37,219 nucleotides of DNA from Guillardia theta CCMP2712 (GCF_000315625.1 NW_005434403.1:1-37219); one strand, 5' to 3'; counted from the stretch's first letter, positions 1 to 14,766 are shown. Notes: generated by a model from the letters alone, not told the origin. Program-made: numbers and translations.

Positions 1-52
1 AGGAGAGGAGAGGAGAGGAGAGGAGAGGAGAGGAGAGGAGAGGAGAGGAGAG
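1..52 (+). repeat. (AGGAG)n microsatellite at the left window edge
   Basis: Perfect pentanucleotide AGGAG repeats run from the first base to about position 52 and probably continue to the left of the window. Confidence 0.95.
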
Positions 53-797
53 GAGGGGAGGGGAAGATGGACAGAGAGGAGAGTGCGGAGGGGAGGGCAG
101 AGGACGGTTAAACCTTTCGCTGCATCTCCTTCATCTTCGAAACCTGTGCCACGAAGAAGACTGGTCAACAATCTTTACCATCCCGCCACCATCCCGTCAC
201 CTGGTCCATGATTCTCTGCTTTCTCAGATCTAAAGTTTTGTTCCTCCTGCTTCTTCATCATCTTCAAGAACCACCACCCATTGAGGTATCCTCTTCATCT
301 CTCTCCTCCTCCTCCTCCTCTCCCCAATTATCCTGCTCGAGCTCCTCCTGCTCCTCCTCGAACAACTCCGTCTTCCTACACGCCAACGGACCTGCAGCGA
401 ACGAGCGCATGTCCATCTTGCGATCGCTCGTAGACAGTGCTGCCTATCCTTATCCTCTCTGGCACCCTCGCAGCTCCCGCAGCTGACGTCGGCGCCTTGA
501 CCCTGCTCTCACTGACCGAGGCCAGCATCACAACAAGAGCAGGAGGAGGAGGAGATAGCTGACTCAGCATCGTCGACTACTCTGATGAGATGTTTGCTCC
601 CTGCATCTCTCCTGTACTTCACTCCACCTTGCATGACGTCAGCTGTTAAGTCGGGCAAGGAAGTCAGACCGATCGTGATCATCCAGGAGGTTGGTGGCAG
701 CAGGTCTTTGGGAATGACCTGCGAGAGAAATTTACCATGACAAGTGTCATAGGAGATGACAGAAGGGAGAAGATGTACATGGAACAGGAAAGACTAT

Positions 798-803
798 TTC
801 TTA

Positions 804-835
<32 letters not shown>

Positions 836-900
836 GTCACCACAATCACCATCATCACGTCATCATCATCATCATCACCACCACCACCACCATCAAGCAC
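798..900 (+). repeat. CATCGT / CAT / CAC trinucleotide-based tract
   Basis: Runs of CATCGT hexamers pass into CAT and then CAC triplets. The tract is a degenerate microsatellite with period 3 and 6. Confidence 0.85.
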
Positions 901-1661
901 CTTCTTCGACCATGTCTTGTTCGTGTTAGCTTTCAACTTGTCAGATTTAAAAGTCTGTTTCTCTTGTGAGTTTGGACTTCGATCTCTCTGCTACCATGAC
1001 AACCAGGCTCTTGTATACCCTGTAAGGTGCAACTGCGCCTCCTCTTCTTCCTGCCGCAACGACATGAGCTCATGTAGGCTGTCGAGTCTGCATCGTTACC
1101 CCTGCTCGGGTGGAAGCTGGTCCAGAACCTTGCAAGGGCGGGGCGGGTCAGGACGTTCCTCCTCCCTCTCCCTCCTCTCACCCTCTCCCTCCTCTGTAGC
1201 CTCCACGCGATCTCCCGCGAGCTGTGCAGATATGAATACCCTTGAGCTCTCGCTCTGCTCTGCTCTGCTCCTGTCACTCTCCTCCCCTCCCCTCTACCTC
1301 GTGTAGACAACGAACGACCAACATGCCCTCCTCTCTCGCTGGCATGCTGCTGACACGCGTCAATCTGAGTAGCACAACCTCTCCTCCCTCCTCTACATCG
1401 CTCGTCTTGTCTGCCTTGCTCTCCATCTCGCTCGCTTCCGCCTTGTCCTTCTGTCGTATCAGCTCTACAGGAACGAGAGTCACGAATCCCATTCCTCTTC
1501 CCTCCTCCCTTACGATTCCCAGACTTCTGGTAGAGCGACGTTCCCACACGCACGAGCTTCTTGCTCTCAAACAGCCTATTGCGATCATCAGCCAGTAACT
1601 TCCAGCTCCATACCTTCTCACCTTCCTTGTTGATTCGGGTACGGATAGGAGGACGGCATCG

Positions 1662-1712
1662 ACCAACCCCCCCTCCCCCTCCCCCTCCCCCTCCCCCTCC
1701 CCCTCCCCCTCA
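1662..1712 (+). repeat. (CCCCCT)n microsatellite
   Basis: About eight uninterrupted copies of a CCCCCT hexamer are visible. Confidence 0.9.
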
Positions 1713-2224
1713 TCCTTACAGGCCTTCCGATCACGCCTACAGATATTTTCCTCCCCTCATCGCCATAGGTCGTCTGAGATGCACTTGAATCAGATCACTG
1801 CTGTCCTCTCCATCCCCCACCTCCCCCCAACCGCCCCTGTTTTCGTTCTTCCCGTTAGTCTTTCCCCTTGATCCTCCCCTTGCTCTTGATCCTGTTCTCG
1901 CTCTTCCCCGTCTTCTCGCCCCTTCCTCTCACTCTGTCCCTCCCTCTTGCTCTCTTGCTCTCTTGCTCTCTTGCTCTCTCCTCCTCCTCCTGCTCCTCCT
2001 CCTGGTCTGATTCACCCTGATTCGTTTCCCTAAAACTTTCTTTTTAAAATTGTTCACCCTATTCTTACCTCCAGGCTTATTCCTACCTACCACCCCTACA
2101 ATTTACCCATGTACCCCCTTTTTGTCTATTGTATAACCCCTAAATTTTCCCTCATCCATGACCCCCACCACCATTCTTGTGTACCCTACCCTCTGCACAT
2201 TCTAGTAATCTTCGCCTCTCTGTC

Positions 2225-3176
2225 ATGCTGGCGTCTGTGGTGCGGCGGGCGGCGATGGGAGGAGGAGGAGCGAAGAAGATGACGGAGATGGCGAGGACAG
2301 GAGCGCTATCAGAGGCAGTGCAAGCAAGAGCAGCCATGGCCAAGGGCTCCTCCTGCCCCACTAGCTGCTCAGCCGTCAGTGTAGGCAGTTCCCTCCACCT
2401 CGAGGGCAGGAACGGCCAAGCCATGATGAGCAGGAGCAGGAAGGAAGCAGTTAGGGCGTGGGGGGTTGGAGGGGTTCTGTCACGGTCCTTCCATGGGATC
2501 ATCGTTGAAGGGAAAGGGGAGCAAACCCTCCTGCAGCGCCTCGATCCCCGTACCCTCGCGGGGAAGGCTGTGGAACCATTGCAGCCATCAGCAGCACTGA
2601 GGGCAGGGAAGGTGCTTGGCGGTCAGGCGACACATCTTCTTGGTATGATGCAGCTGTTTGATGCAGCGCTATAGAGAGAACCTCCTGACAATGAGCCTTT
2701 CCTGCAGTTCCACAGGTACCTTGTTTCTTCAACAGTGTCCTGGCGGATAGGTCAGTCTTTACAGCCAACCGCTGGATCGCAGCGCTGACTTTGACTGGCA
2801 TCAGAGCGATGGACCAATTCATCATCTTCCCAAAGCATCCTGCTCTTGAAGCTCAAGACATCTCCAACTTGTCGTACGAAGAGCCGGTGCAGGACGTTTC
2901 CGACCTGCCCTCCTTCCCCAACGTCAACGAGCCGGTGAGAAGCAAGGACGAGGACGCAGTCGTGTTGACCGACTTGTTTGGAAGATGCTTGCGATCAAGA
3001 GGACGTATCAGCCCCACACTCGTCGTAGGAAGAGGAAGCACGGGTAAGGCTGTGCTGTGTTTGATAGGGACTGGCGTGTTTGACGTGTGGGAAGATTTTT
3101 GCACAGGCTGAAATATAACAAGAATGTGCTGAAGCGCCGTAAGTTGAAAGGAAGACACAGGCTGACACCTGTCTAG
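2225..3176 (+). CDS. MRPL34: Mitochondrial large-subunit ribosomal protein bL34 (spliced)
   Basis: bL34 is a small basic protein of the bacterial-type large ribosomal subunit. A nuclear copy in an alga most likely serves the mitochondrion. The diagnostic part is split. Exon 2985-3043 gives IKRTYQPHTRRRKRKHG, the bL34 signature, and exon 3107-3176 gives LKYNKNVLKRRKLKGRHRL ending TPV-stop. The introns are 2935-2984 (50 bp, GTGAGA...GGAAG) and 3044-3106 (63 bp, GTAAGG...CACAG). An upstream exon 2708-2934 joins in frame. A further intron 2643-2707 (GTATGA...TTTCCTGCAG, with a CTGAC branch-like site) links to an exon starting at the ATG at 2225, whose product begins MLASVVRRAA, a plausible mitochondrial presequence. 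The exons sum to 774 nt (257 aa). This is much longer than usual for bL34, so the N-terminal 200 residues and the start are uncertain. The bL34 core itself is firm. Confidence 0.85.
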
Positions 3177-3939
3177 AAGAAGAGCATGTCTTGCTGTTTG
3201 TTGCTCAGTCGAACATGTCAATTCTCCTTCAGAAGTGAATGAATGGTTGAATGCGATTGTACAGGTTTCAAATGAGGAGGAGGCATTTGAAAAGAATAAC
3301 TCATATTTACGTCACTTGGTACAAAACAATCTACTCACTCACTAAGACACGAGATCTTCACTTCTTCACATCCTTGCAAACAAAACTACATCTCAAATTC
3401 GAACGCGAATTCAGAAAGAGATGAACAATCACGCTCGTTTTTAACAGATTCTTCGTTCTCTCGTTGACTCCTCTGTAAACTCCTCCAACGTCGCCTCTTC
3501 TCCTTCCTCTGTGCTCTTCCCCATGTCAGAATGATCGGTTTGCTGACAATCCTTGCACCCATGCTGCCTTTGGCGGTTTGGCGGCGGAGGAGCAGGCCAT
3601 GGAGGAAGCAGCGGAGGAGGAGGATGATAAAGCAGAAGAATAATGTTTGTTCTCGGAGAAGGGAGCAGGAGGGGAATTGAAAATCTTTGTTCTGGGGGAG
3701 GGGGGGGATCAGGTGAAAAATGTTTGTACCCACGAGGGGAGCACATCGAAAACGTTTGTTCCCAGGAAGAGGAGGCTGATGCTACGACCAACGTCGTGAG
3801 AGGAGAAGGGAGGGGAGACAGTCGGGATTTTGAGATCGTTTGTTGTCGATCAAGCACAACAGCAACCCGTCTTGCTTCTGGACTGCAACTTCGACTCGTC
3901 AAACTGTCTCTAGTGAAAATGATAAGAACATGAAATGAA

Positions 3940-4440
3940 TCCTCCGTCTCGTCTCGTCTCGTCTCGTCTCGTCTCGTCTATTCTTCTCTCTTCTACACCT
4001 CTTCTATGCTCCCCTTTACACCTCTTATCTGCTCTGATCCCCACGTCTCCTCTCCTCTCGTCTACCCAACCCTCCTCTCCAGTACACCTCTACTTTGCTC
4101 TGCCCTCCACGTCTCCTCTCCTCTCCTCTCCTCTCCTCTACACCTCTTCTCTCCTCTCATCTACACCTCTGCACTGCTCTCCTCCCCACCATTGACACTT
4201 TCCTCCCCACTTCTCCTTCCCACCTCATCTCTCCTCTACAACAGTCCTGTCCTGTCCTGTCCTGCCCTGCCCTGTCACTCTGCCCTGCCCTGCCCTCTAC
4301 TGTCACTGTCCTGTCCTGTCCTGTCCTGTCCTGTCCTGTCCTGTCCTGTCCTGTCCTGTCTTCTTGCCTCCTCTCCTCTCCTCTGCTCTCCTTCCCACCT
4401 CTCCTCTCCTCTCCTCTCCTCTCCCCACCATTGACACTCT
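3940..4440 (+). repeat. Mixed pyrimidine pentamer arrays (CTCGT, CTCCT, CTGTC)
   Basis: Successive arrays of (CTCGT)n at about 3945-3982, (CTCCT)n at several places and (CTGTC)n at about 4240-4360 are visible, with short unique spacers. Related units follow one another, as if one pentamer array had mutated into others. Confidence 0.85.
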
Positions 4441-4449
4441 CCTCCCCTC

Positions 4450-4720
4450 TCTCCAGGCGGCGGCGCGGCTCATTGAACTTCGGAACTCCAGGAACCCGGC
4501 CGGCCCGGGCCCAACGTCAACCGTTGGACCGTGAACCCCGGGCCCCGGGCCGGGCCGGGCCCGGTGCCGCAACGGTACGCCAGCGGCGGGGGCCCGGGCC
4601 GTGCCGGCGGCTAAGCCTTCAGTCAGTGCCCGGGCCCGCGGCCACAGCCACCGACTCCGGGCTCGGATCCTCCGGGTACCCACCGGATCCTCCAAGGGAG
4701 GCCGGGTTCTCCTCCTCTCG
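4450..4720. repeat. GC-rich palindromic island 1
   Basis: The segment is rich in GGCCGGGCCCGG-type palindromes and is far more GC-rich than its flanks. Similar islands occur at about 9245-9485, 14975-15125, 27463-27525 and 31740-31905. They share composition and short palindromes rather than one long alignable sequence. They may be a repeat family or fragments of a GC-rich mobile element. Confidence 0.5.
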
Positions 4721-4999
4721 GTATCCACTCAGCGAAAAGGAGTCTTTTCACTCTGGTCCAACAAAAAGAATTTGACCAGGGATCCGCTTACCCTGACCAC
4801 CCCTCCCACTTCCAAGTCTTGTCACTCATTCACAGCTCATTACCGGTACTTTGGTAGTGAGTAGTACCGGTCCACTCTGGAATCAGAGAACCCCCTACCA
4901 TGAAGGGTAGAGAGCAGCTCATGTCCCCGATTGCCCCCTCCTCGCTCCTCCTACTAAAACCTTGCTCCTCCTTCCCGCCGCTCCTTCGTTATAGGCTGC

Positions 5000-5170
5000 T
5001 GGTACAGCTCTCCTGCCTCCTGCCTCCTGCCTCCTGCCTCCTGCCTCCTCTCTCCTCCCTCCTCCCTCTCCTCTCTCCTCTCTCCTCTCTCCTCTCTCCT
5101 CTCTCCTCTCTCCTCTCTCCTCTCTCCTCTCTCCTCTCTCCTCCCTGCTCCTTCCTCCCTGCTCCCTGCT
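5000..5170 (+). repeat. CTCCTGC and CTCTCTC tandem tracts
   Basis: Tandem CTCCTGC heptamers pass into CTCTCTC heptamers and then CTCCCTG units. All are short-period pyrimidine repeats. Confidence 0.85.
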
Positions 5171-5504
5171 CCCTGCTCTCTGCTCCCTGCTCCCTCCTCA
5201 CCCTCTTCCTTCAACTCTCTTCCACCTTCTCTACCTCCCACTTCATCTTTCTCCTTTTTCACCGCTCTCTGCTCGCTTTTTGCTCCTAACTTCCCGCCAT
5301 TACTTTCAAGCTGCCACTTGCCCTCGCGCCAGTCCCAATCTTGTTCATGCTTTCTACTTCCTTGGCTCGTTTCCTTTCTCCACCTATGTTTGCTTCTTTG
5401 TTCTGCAAAACAACTGACACTCTTGTCTGCTAGCAACTTACTCTTGCCCATCGTTTCCGAACAGAAAACTCCGAAGTTTTTCCCATCGCTACCAAACAGG
5501 CACT

Positions 5505-6714
5505 ATGCAGGTGAAGGGGCTGAGAGGTGAGATTCTTGCTACTGTGGTCATGGTCTCACGAGCATCATACTCCAGCTCTCTGGTTGCTGTCCTTGTGCTC
5601 CGCTGCCGTCCTTGCAGAGGAGGCCTCCACGAGCAAGGACGAGTCGGGGGAAAACAAGATGTTCAGTGTTACAGCCTTGTTCATTTGCTTCCGAGAGGCG
5701 CTGGAAGGGTGCGTCATTATGTCCCTACTCCTCAACATGCTGCACAAGACAGGGTTCGAGATGTACAAGAAGTGGGTTTGGATCGGAGCGATAGCGGGTA
5801 TAGTCGCCTTCGTGCTCGTGGGAGCCATCTTCATCAGCGTCTTCTATGCAATCAAGTCAGCCGTCCCCGACGCCTTCATGTACGTGTTCGAGGGCCTGTT
5901 GGCTCTGTTTGCCAGCTGCATCCTGACGGCGCTCGGCCTCAACTTCCTGAGGATGAAGGATCTAGAGCGCAAGTGGACGGAGAACCTCTTCCAAGGCAGA
6001 GAGAGCCTGCCGGAAATACCGCAGGACGTGGGGTACCTGAAGAGGAAGTACCTGGAGCTGAAGGCGAAGCTTTCGATCAAAAACCAGGCGATCGATGACG
6101 AGGCAAAGAAGCAAGGGCTGACATGGTCGATGGTCTTCTTTATTACCTTCTCCTCTATCTTCCGTGAGGGGGTAGAGACCGTTTTCATGCTGCTCTTCGT
6201 CAACTCAGACCCTGCCGGGCTGGCCATCGGAGGGATCGTTGGGATCGTTTGCGGGATCGTGTTCGGGATCATGGTGCTGCTGGTGGGGAGATACTTCCTG
6301 GTTGACATCTCCACCTTCTTCCATCTGACCACCATCTTCATCCTCTTCATCGCCGCTGGACTGGCACGCTACTTCATCCATGAGTTCGAGGAGCTGGGGG
6401 AGGTACGGGCTAAGACTACCAACGACCCTATCATCCTACGCCCTCTCTACGACCTGACGGCCTCTTGGGGACCCGGGTGGTCTCAGAACTCCGGGTGGGG
6501 TGCGATAGCGAAAGCCCTGGTGGGGTATACCCACAAACCGACCATGCTGGAGGGGCTGTGCTGGCTGGGGTACTGGGAACTGATCATCATGGTTATGCTG
6601 CTGAGGTACAAGAGGGGAACCCTGTTCAGCAAGTACGTGGCAGGAAGGGAGGAGAGCTCGAGCTCTGTGGGCTCAGGAGATGCGAAGGTGAGGAGGGATC
6701 AGCTGGCAGTGTAA
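5505..6714 (+). CDS. FTR1: FTR1-family high-affinity iron permease with signal peptide
   Basis: This is a polytopic membrane iron permease of the FTR1/EfeU family, which in other organisms imports ferric iron, often beside a ferroxidase. Both family Glu motifs are present, REALE at residues 47-51 and REGVE at about 204-208, each inside a hydrophobic helix, with several further membrane helices. I place the start at the ATG at 5505. Exon 1 (5505-5526) is followed by a 49-bp intron 5527-5575 (GTGAGATTC...ACTCCAG), and exon 2 runs 5576-6714. The splice gives the N-terminus MQVKGLRALWLLSLCSAAVL followed by A, a clean signal peptide of about 21 residues, and a protein of 386 aa. Without the splice the same frame has only a GTG start. 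No ferroxidase gene was seen nearby. The protein may sit in the plasma membrane or a vesicle membrane. The family call is firm and the location is inferred. Confidence 0.93.
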
Positions 6715-7195
6715 GGAAGAGAGAGGAAGAGCAATGGTGGTCCAGTGTATTTGTTGTTCACTTCAAAACTAAATCTCCTCCAAAATGCACTTGATCGCGG
6801 GCCTGCTGTCCCTCGTGCACAGAGAATGTGTCTTGTCTTCTCCTCTCCTCCTCATTGTTTTACCTTAGCGTTCGTCGCTGCATCAAGACAGGTCAGAAGG
6901 GTCGTCCTTCAGAAACTGAATGCCCTGGATCGCGACTCAGCATAGCACCGAGCAACGGAGGAGGAGCGAGTTACCTCTGTCTCTGCGCCAGCGTTGAGGA
7001 CTGGAGAGCTGCCCCCTTCATCGTCGTCCTCAGCTTTGCTCTGCTAGTACGTCATCTCAAGGGTCGGGGAGCAGAGGAGCGGGACCCCTTCTTCCTTCCC
7101 CTGCTCAACTCCACATCCATTCACCCTTGCGCGTTTAGTCGGCCTCTCCTCCTTCTCCTCCTCCTCCTGCTCGCCAGATGTCAAATCGAGCTCAA
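6715..7195. other. Intergenic, 3' side of iron permease gene
   Basis: The stretch holds the presumed 3' untranslated region of FTR1 and a short CTCCTC-rich run near 7140-7175. No conserved coding sequence was recognised. The gene on the minus strand that ends at 7196 may extend into this region if a GTGGGC donor at its end is used. Confidence 0.5.
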
Positions 7196-7852
7196 CTAGC
7201 GCAAACAGCCCACCTGACAGGTAGCAGAGGACCCTCCCACGTCGCCCGACTTCTCTTCCTCCCCCTTGCCCTCCACACCGTTCGGTGAGGGCTCGTTGGA
7301 CCGCTCGTGGTGCTCTTCCTTCTCCTCGTAACGCTGCTGATCTTCCTCCCGTAGCCTCTTCTGCCTCTTCGACAGCTCGCTCTGCTCGCAGTATCCGTAC
7401 AGATGCTGCGACTTTGACTTGCCGCAGTTCTTACAAGTCCTGTTGCCTCCGAACAATGTCCACAAGAATCCACGGCCTTCCCATCTGCCCAGCGCCGTCA
7501 GACTGGCTGCCGGACTCGAGGCAGGGGAGGGGAGGAAAATGATGGAGCGGAGAAGGAGGACGAGAGTAAGAAGGGAGGGAGGAAGCCTGAGGGTTAGAGT
7601 GAGAAGCGGGAAGAACGGAAGGAACCGAGGGATGCTGGCGAAGGGAGGGCAGCAGGAAGGGAGACAATGGGAATGATACAATGAGGAGAGGATGATGGCG
7701 AAAGGGACAGGAGGGAAACAATGTCTTTCCTGCTCTTCGCGTCTCTGTCCTTGCACTGGATGCAAGCGAAAGTTTCGTAGACTAGCAGTCCATGTCCTCG
7801 CGCCTGGCATGAGGGAGATAAGGAGGAGGAGGAGAACGGACGAGATCGTCAT
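7196..7852 (-). CDS. Hypothetical secreted or targeted protein with Cys motif
   Basis: I do not recognise this protein. The frame from the ATG at 7850-7852 begins MTISSVLLLLLISLMPGART, a typical signal peptide. The C-terminal third carries TCKNCGKSKSQHLYGYCEQS (a CxxC plus a later Cys, possibly metal-binding), followed by a highly charged Lys/Glu-rich tail. The middle is Leu/Pro/Ser-rich and pyrimidine-rich on the coding strand, which suggests that part of it is an intron, though the frame stays open across it. The end is also uncertain because a CAG/GTGGGC donor-like site lies just before the stop. Whether it is expressed cannot be told from sequence. Confidence 0.4.
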   Translation of the reverse strand: MTISSVLLLLLISLMPGARTWTASLRNFRLHPVQGQRREEQERHCFPPVPFAIILSSLYHSHCLPSCCPPFASIPRFLPFFPLLTLTLRLPPSLLTLVLLLRSIIFLPSPASSPAASLTALGRWEGRGFLWTLFGGNRTCKNCGKSKSQHLYGYCEQSELSKRQKRLREEDQQRYEEKEEHHERSNEPSPNGVEGKGEEEKSGDVGGSSATCQVGCLR

Positions 7853-9244
7853 GATCAACTCACACACTGAGGGAGGGAAGCAGCGAGTCCAACCGAGGCA
7901 AGACAAACCAAATTACATTCAGAAAGCTGTTGATTCATCACATTCAAAACTCACATTCTGAGATTCATGGGTCAGTGAGCAAGATTGAACATCCGAACAA
8001 ACTTACACAACACTAGCAGCCGGGAGGACGTGAAAGTTGAAACACGAGCGAATGTCAGGCACAAAGAAATTCGAACAACTTGATTTGATTACCCACTGAA
8101 AACCAAAACGACATGTCAGAATGTGAACACGACAAGATTTACTTCCTTACATTCTGCACATGAAGGAAGTTTGTGACAATGAAGGCAGGAGATTGTGAAA
8201 CAGTCAGTAAACATCTTGCTGGATGTCAAGAACAAAAAGCTACCAGCTGCCGAGCAAGTCATTTTCAGATCCGTCAATGAGTCCAAGAGAGCGGAGGAGG
8301 CAAGGGAGGAGGGGAACGGGGGGGGGGGGGGGAGGGGGCGAGGGGGAGGGGAAGTGGGGAGGGGATGGGGAGGGAGAGGGGAGGAGAGGGAGAATAGGGG
8401 AGAAGAGATGATAGCATGTCAAACATCACAGAAAGGAGAAGAGATCTCAGAATTCACTTACCCCCTGATCATACAGTCAGGAAATACACAGTGGCGAGAT
8501 CGGTACGATTCAAGCATTCTAGTCAGTTTCTGCCATTCAAAGACATATTGACTCACTCCCTGCATTGAGCGACAAGATGAGATAGATATCATCAGGTGAG
8601 ATCATGACGCATGCTCAGGTAAGACAAGTTGAAAGAAAGAGTATACCGCCTGAGTACGCGCGGTCATGGGGGATCACAAGAGCGAAAGGCGAAGCCACTC
8701 ACGCATTTGTTGGCGTCGTCGCTATCCACCTCTACGATGAGCTACAAAATTCTTAGTGATGCACGCATGAAGGATCTCAGCCCTCGTTCTGCTGCTCAAT
8801 CATGAACTACGCTTCACTGTAACCTTTCCCGATTCCCCCAGCATAACTCTGCTTCCTCAATTTCTGCTCCCGCATCTCCTGACCTGCATCTCCTCCTCTC
8901 CGCTGCCCTCCTCGCCCCCGCTTACTCTTCCTTCCCTTCTCTCCTCCTCTCTCCTCCTCTCCCTCTCCTCCCCTCCTCCTCCTCCTTCACCTTGCATACT
9001 TCGCATGGCCACGGCATTGCGGCCACGGGAAGCGTACAATCCTCTTTTGGCAATTGGGAAACAAAAAGTGCTTAAAATAAGTAAAAACGCTTAAAAATAA
9101 GCTAAATTTGACTAGAGGTTGATTGGTATGTTGAGTAAACCTTCATGGTACTCCTGTTAACATTCCTGCCTGACTACTTCAAATTTCATTGGCAAATTTG
9201 AAATTCTCAAAAATAGCATGGATTGTTGGTGTTTCCCAGGCGAA

Positions 9245-9485
9245 AAAAAAATTCCCAGGCCCCGGAGTCACAATATCCGGCGATTTACGTGGACGACACT
9301 GAGGACAGGACCGGGACTCGGGGACAGGACCGTGAGGGTACATGACTCTCTTTACATGACAGTGACGACAGTGACGACACTGACAGCCAGTGACTGCCAC
9401 CGCAGTGCCCGGCCCGGTCCCCGGTCCCGGTCCGATCCCGGTCCGGGAGTCCCGCCGGGTCCCGGAGTCTCGGGGCCCAGTTGAC
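9245..9485. repeat. GC-rich island 2 with CCCGGT repeats
   Basis: CCGGTCCCGGTCC-type repeats and GACAGTGACGACAGTGACGAC direct repeats occur together. The segment resembles the other GC-rich islands of the window in composition only. Confidence 0.5.
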
Positions 9486-9744
9486 AGTGACACTGAGGCT
9501 GAGTGCAGCCACAAGTGCAGTGCGGCGCAACCAACTTTGTCGGCTGACAGTAGGTGGGGTATAGGGAGGGAAATGGGGGATACCCATAGTGAATTTAGGG
9601 GGTGCTTGAGGTATGAAGAAGGGGTAGGGGTCCAAGTTTGTGAGGGTGGAGAACCAGACTCGAGACAAGAATGCGCAAAAGCTAAGGGCGAGGAGGAAGA
9701 GGCGAAGAGAGCAGTGAAGGAAGGAGGAGGAGGAGGAGGAGGAC

Positions 9745-9836
9745 GAAGAAGAAGAAGGAGAAGAAGAAGAAGAAGAAGAAGAAGAAGAAGAAGAAGAAGA
9801 AGAAGAAGAAGAAGAAGAAGAAGAAGAAGAAGAAGA
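9745..9836 (+). repeat. (GAA)n microsatellite
   Basis: About 30 nearly uninterrupted AAG/GAA triplets are visible. They are followed by GGA-rich DNA. Confidence 0.95.
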
Positions 9837-10104
9837 TTAGGAGGAGGAAGAGGGAAGGGAGGTGAGATGAGGAGAGGGCAGTAGAGAAGAGGGGAAGCGA
9901 GGACTCAGAGCAGATGAGAGGTTGGACCGAGAGGATAGAAACATTTTAGAAGCGGGAGTGGATGGGAATTTAAGGCATGACAAGCAAGAGGAAATGAAAA
10001 GGAAGGGGGAGACGGAATGGGAGGAAGGGAGGACGCATGCTTATTTGGAGGTATAAGACTGAAAATATCCTCGTCTAACGTTCACTAAGGAACAACACGG
10101 TTCC

Positions 10105-13581
<3,477 letters not shown>

Positions 13582-14163
13582 AGGACGAGGACGCGGACGA
13601 GGGGACGAGGACGAGGACGATAAGAGAAGGAGGGCAAGTGTACAGTAAAGATATGTTGAGGGTAGGGTAGAAGGGTGACATGTTTCTGGGAGGAGAGAGA
13701 GAGAGAGAGAGGCGAGTCGGATTGCAGATGTTATCTCACAACTTCTTTCATCGACAAGAACATGTCTTCTACCAGCACCATCACCGCACAGCCTCCATCC
13801 TGCAAGACAGACACTGCTGGTTGTACTGTAGAGTCTGTCCCACCTGTGTAACCCTGTTTGCTACCTGTAAGGAACAAGTCAGAGCAGACACGCGGCTGGG
13901 CAAGGTCAGTACGATGCTGTGGAGGGCTTCGTTTCCAGTATCCAGCTCCTGCCGCCATGCGTTAACCGTTGGAGCAGCGGACGGGACAACGTCACCATGA
14001 TGTGGGAGACTATGATGGAGAATCGCAACGAAAGTTCCTCTAGTGTGTTGTGACAAGATCTCAACACCTGTCAGACATTCTCAGCAACAGAAAGAACTTG
14101 ACGATTTCACATCCAGCAGCGTCATCAGCAACAAACAGAACAACTCGATGCTCAACAACAAGA
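13582..14163. other. Intergenic, no supported gene
   Basis: GGACGA-type repeats at about 13580-13622 follow the CIAO3 stop. Beyond them both strands have short open frames (for example 13731-14056 on the minus strand), but no conserved motif allows a call. They might be downstream exons of the minus-strand gene at 14164-14766. Confidence 0.45.
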
Positions 14164-14766
14164 CTAAGACTTGATTGTCCTCACCCGCAACACCTCCGAC
14201 CCCATCGTGTTCCCAGATGCAGTTTGCATGACCCTCTGGCATTGACTCTCGACATGCATGAGCTCACGGAGGTAGATGATCAACCTTGCTGCTGACACTC
14301 TCATCTCTCCTTCATCTGCTCTTTCGCTGCCCATCCTTCCTCCTTGCTCAACCCTCTGCAGATCCTCGCTTCCTGTTGCAAGAAGGGCCCTGTTTTCCTC
14401 CCCTAAGACGTAGAAAGCATTCCTGCATGCTTCACAGATCGGAGACCGCGGCTCGATGTCACTGCAATCGAGCATCAGCAGAGCTGGATCACATCAAATA
14501 GATGACAACACCTTTTCTTTGGAGATGTAAGACAATCTGAAAACCTTCAAAGGTTCATAGTGTATCAGAAAAAGACCCATTGATACAACAAATGATTCTC
14601 ACCCTCTCAAGAAATCGACCTGCGCTTGTTTCATCTCATTTCGACCTCCCGTCATGACAAACGGCTTGCTCTTCTCTCCCCACAGCAGCAGATGCGCTCG
14701 ACAGGTCACTTGATTCTTCTCCCTTCTCGTATTGCTCCTTGTCTCCGCCATGGCTAACAGCGTCAT
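14164..14766 (-). CDS. Hypothetical two-exon protein with Cys pair
   Basis: I do not recognise the family. Exon 1 runs from the ATG at 14764-14766 down to 14603. A 141-bp intron 14462-14602 (GTGAGAATC...GATTGCAG) joins it in frame to exon 2, 14461 down to the stop at 14164. The product is 153 aa. Around the junction it reads VDFLRG then DIEPRSPICEACRNAFYVLG, with a CxxC pair that could bind metal, and then a charged region. The frame is open upstream of the chosen ATG and reads a hydrophobic stretch (LQAGFFLASSMTLLAMAE), so a further 5' exon with a targeting peptide is possible. The strong donor and acceptor support the gene. Its function is unknown. Confidence 0.45.

Larger units (their letters stand above)
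1..2224. other. Low-complexity region without a recognisable gene
   Basis: No conserved protein is visible on either strand. The stretch is dominated by CT/GA-rich sequence with an (AGGAG)n tract at 1-52, a CAT/CGTCAT-type tract at about 798-900 and a (CCCCCT)n tract at about 1665-1712. Open frames here are Ser-, Arg- or Pro-rich products of the composition bias. The last 200 bases before 2224 may hold the promoter of the bL34 gene, but no clear element was seen. Confidence 0.6.
3177..5504. other. Intergenic, low-complexity and GC-rich repeat DNA
   Basis: No gene could be supported. At 3643-3780 an imperfect motif GAAAA(T/C)NTTTGT recurs about four times at 30-40 bp spacing. Pyrimidine pentamer tracts fill 3940-4440, a GC-rich palindromic island lies at about 4450-4720, and CTCCTGC/CTCTCTC tracts fill about 5000-5170. 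The last 300 bases before 5504 are less biased and may be the upstream region of the iron permease gene. Confidence 0.55.
7853..10104. other. Intergenic region without a supported gene
   Basis: No conserved product was seen. A G-rich run lies near 8315-8400, a CT-rich run near 8880-8990, GC-rich island 2 at about 9245-9485, and a long (GAA)n tract at about 9745-9836. Around 8690-8745 both strands show short open stretches, with a good GTGAGT donor on the minus strand. This could be a lone exon, but nothing identifies it. Confidence 0.5.

Noticed and set aside
4006-4434. Leu/Ser/Cys-rich frames in pyrimidine arrays
   Set aside because: They are products of pentamer repeats, open in several frames, without conserved sequence.
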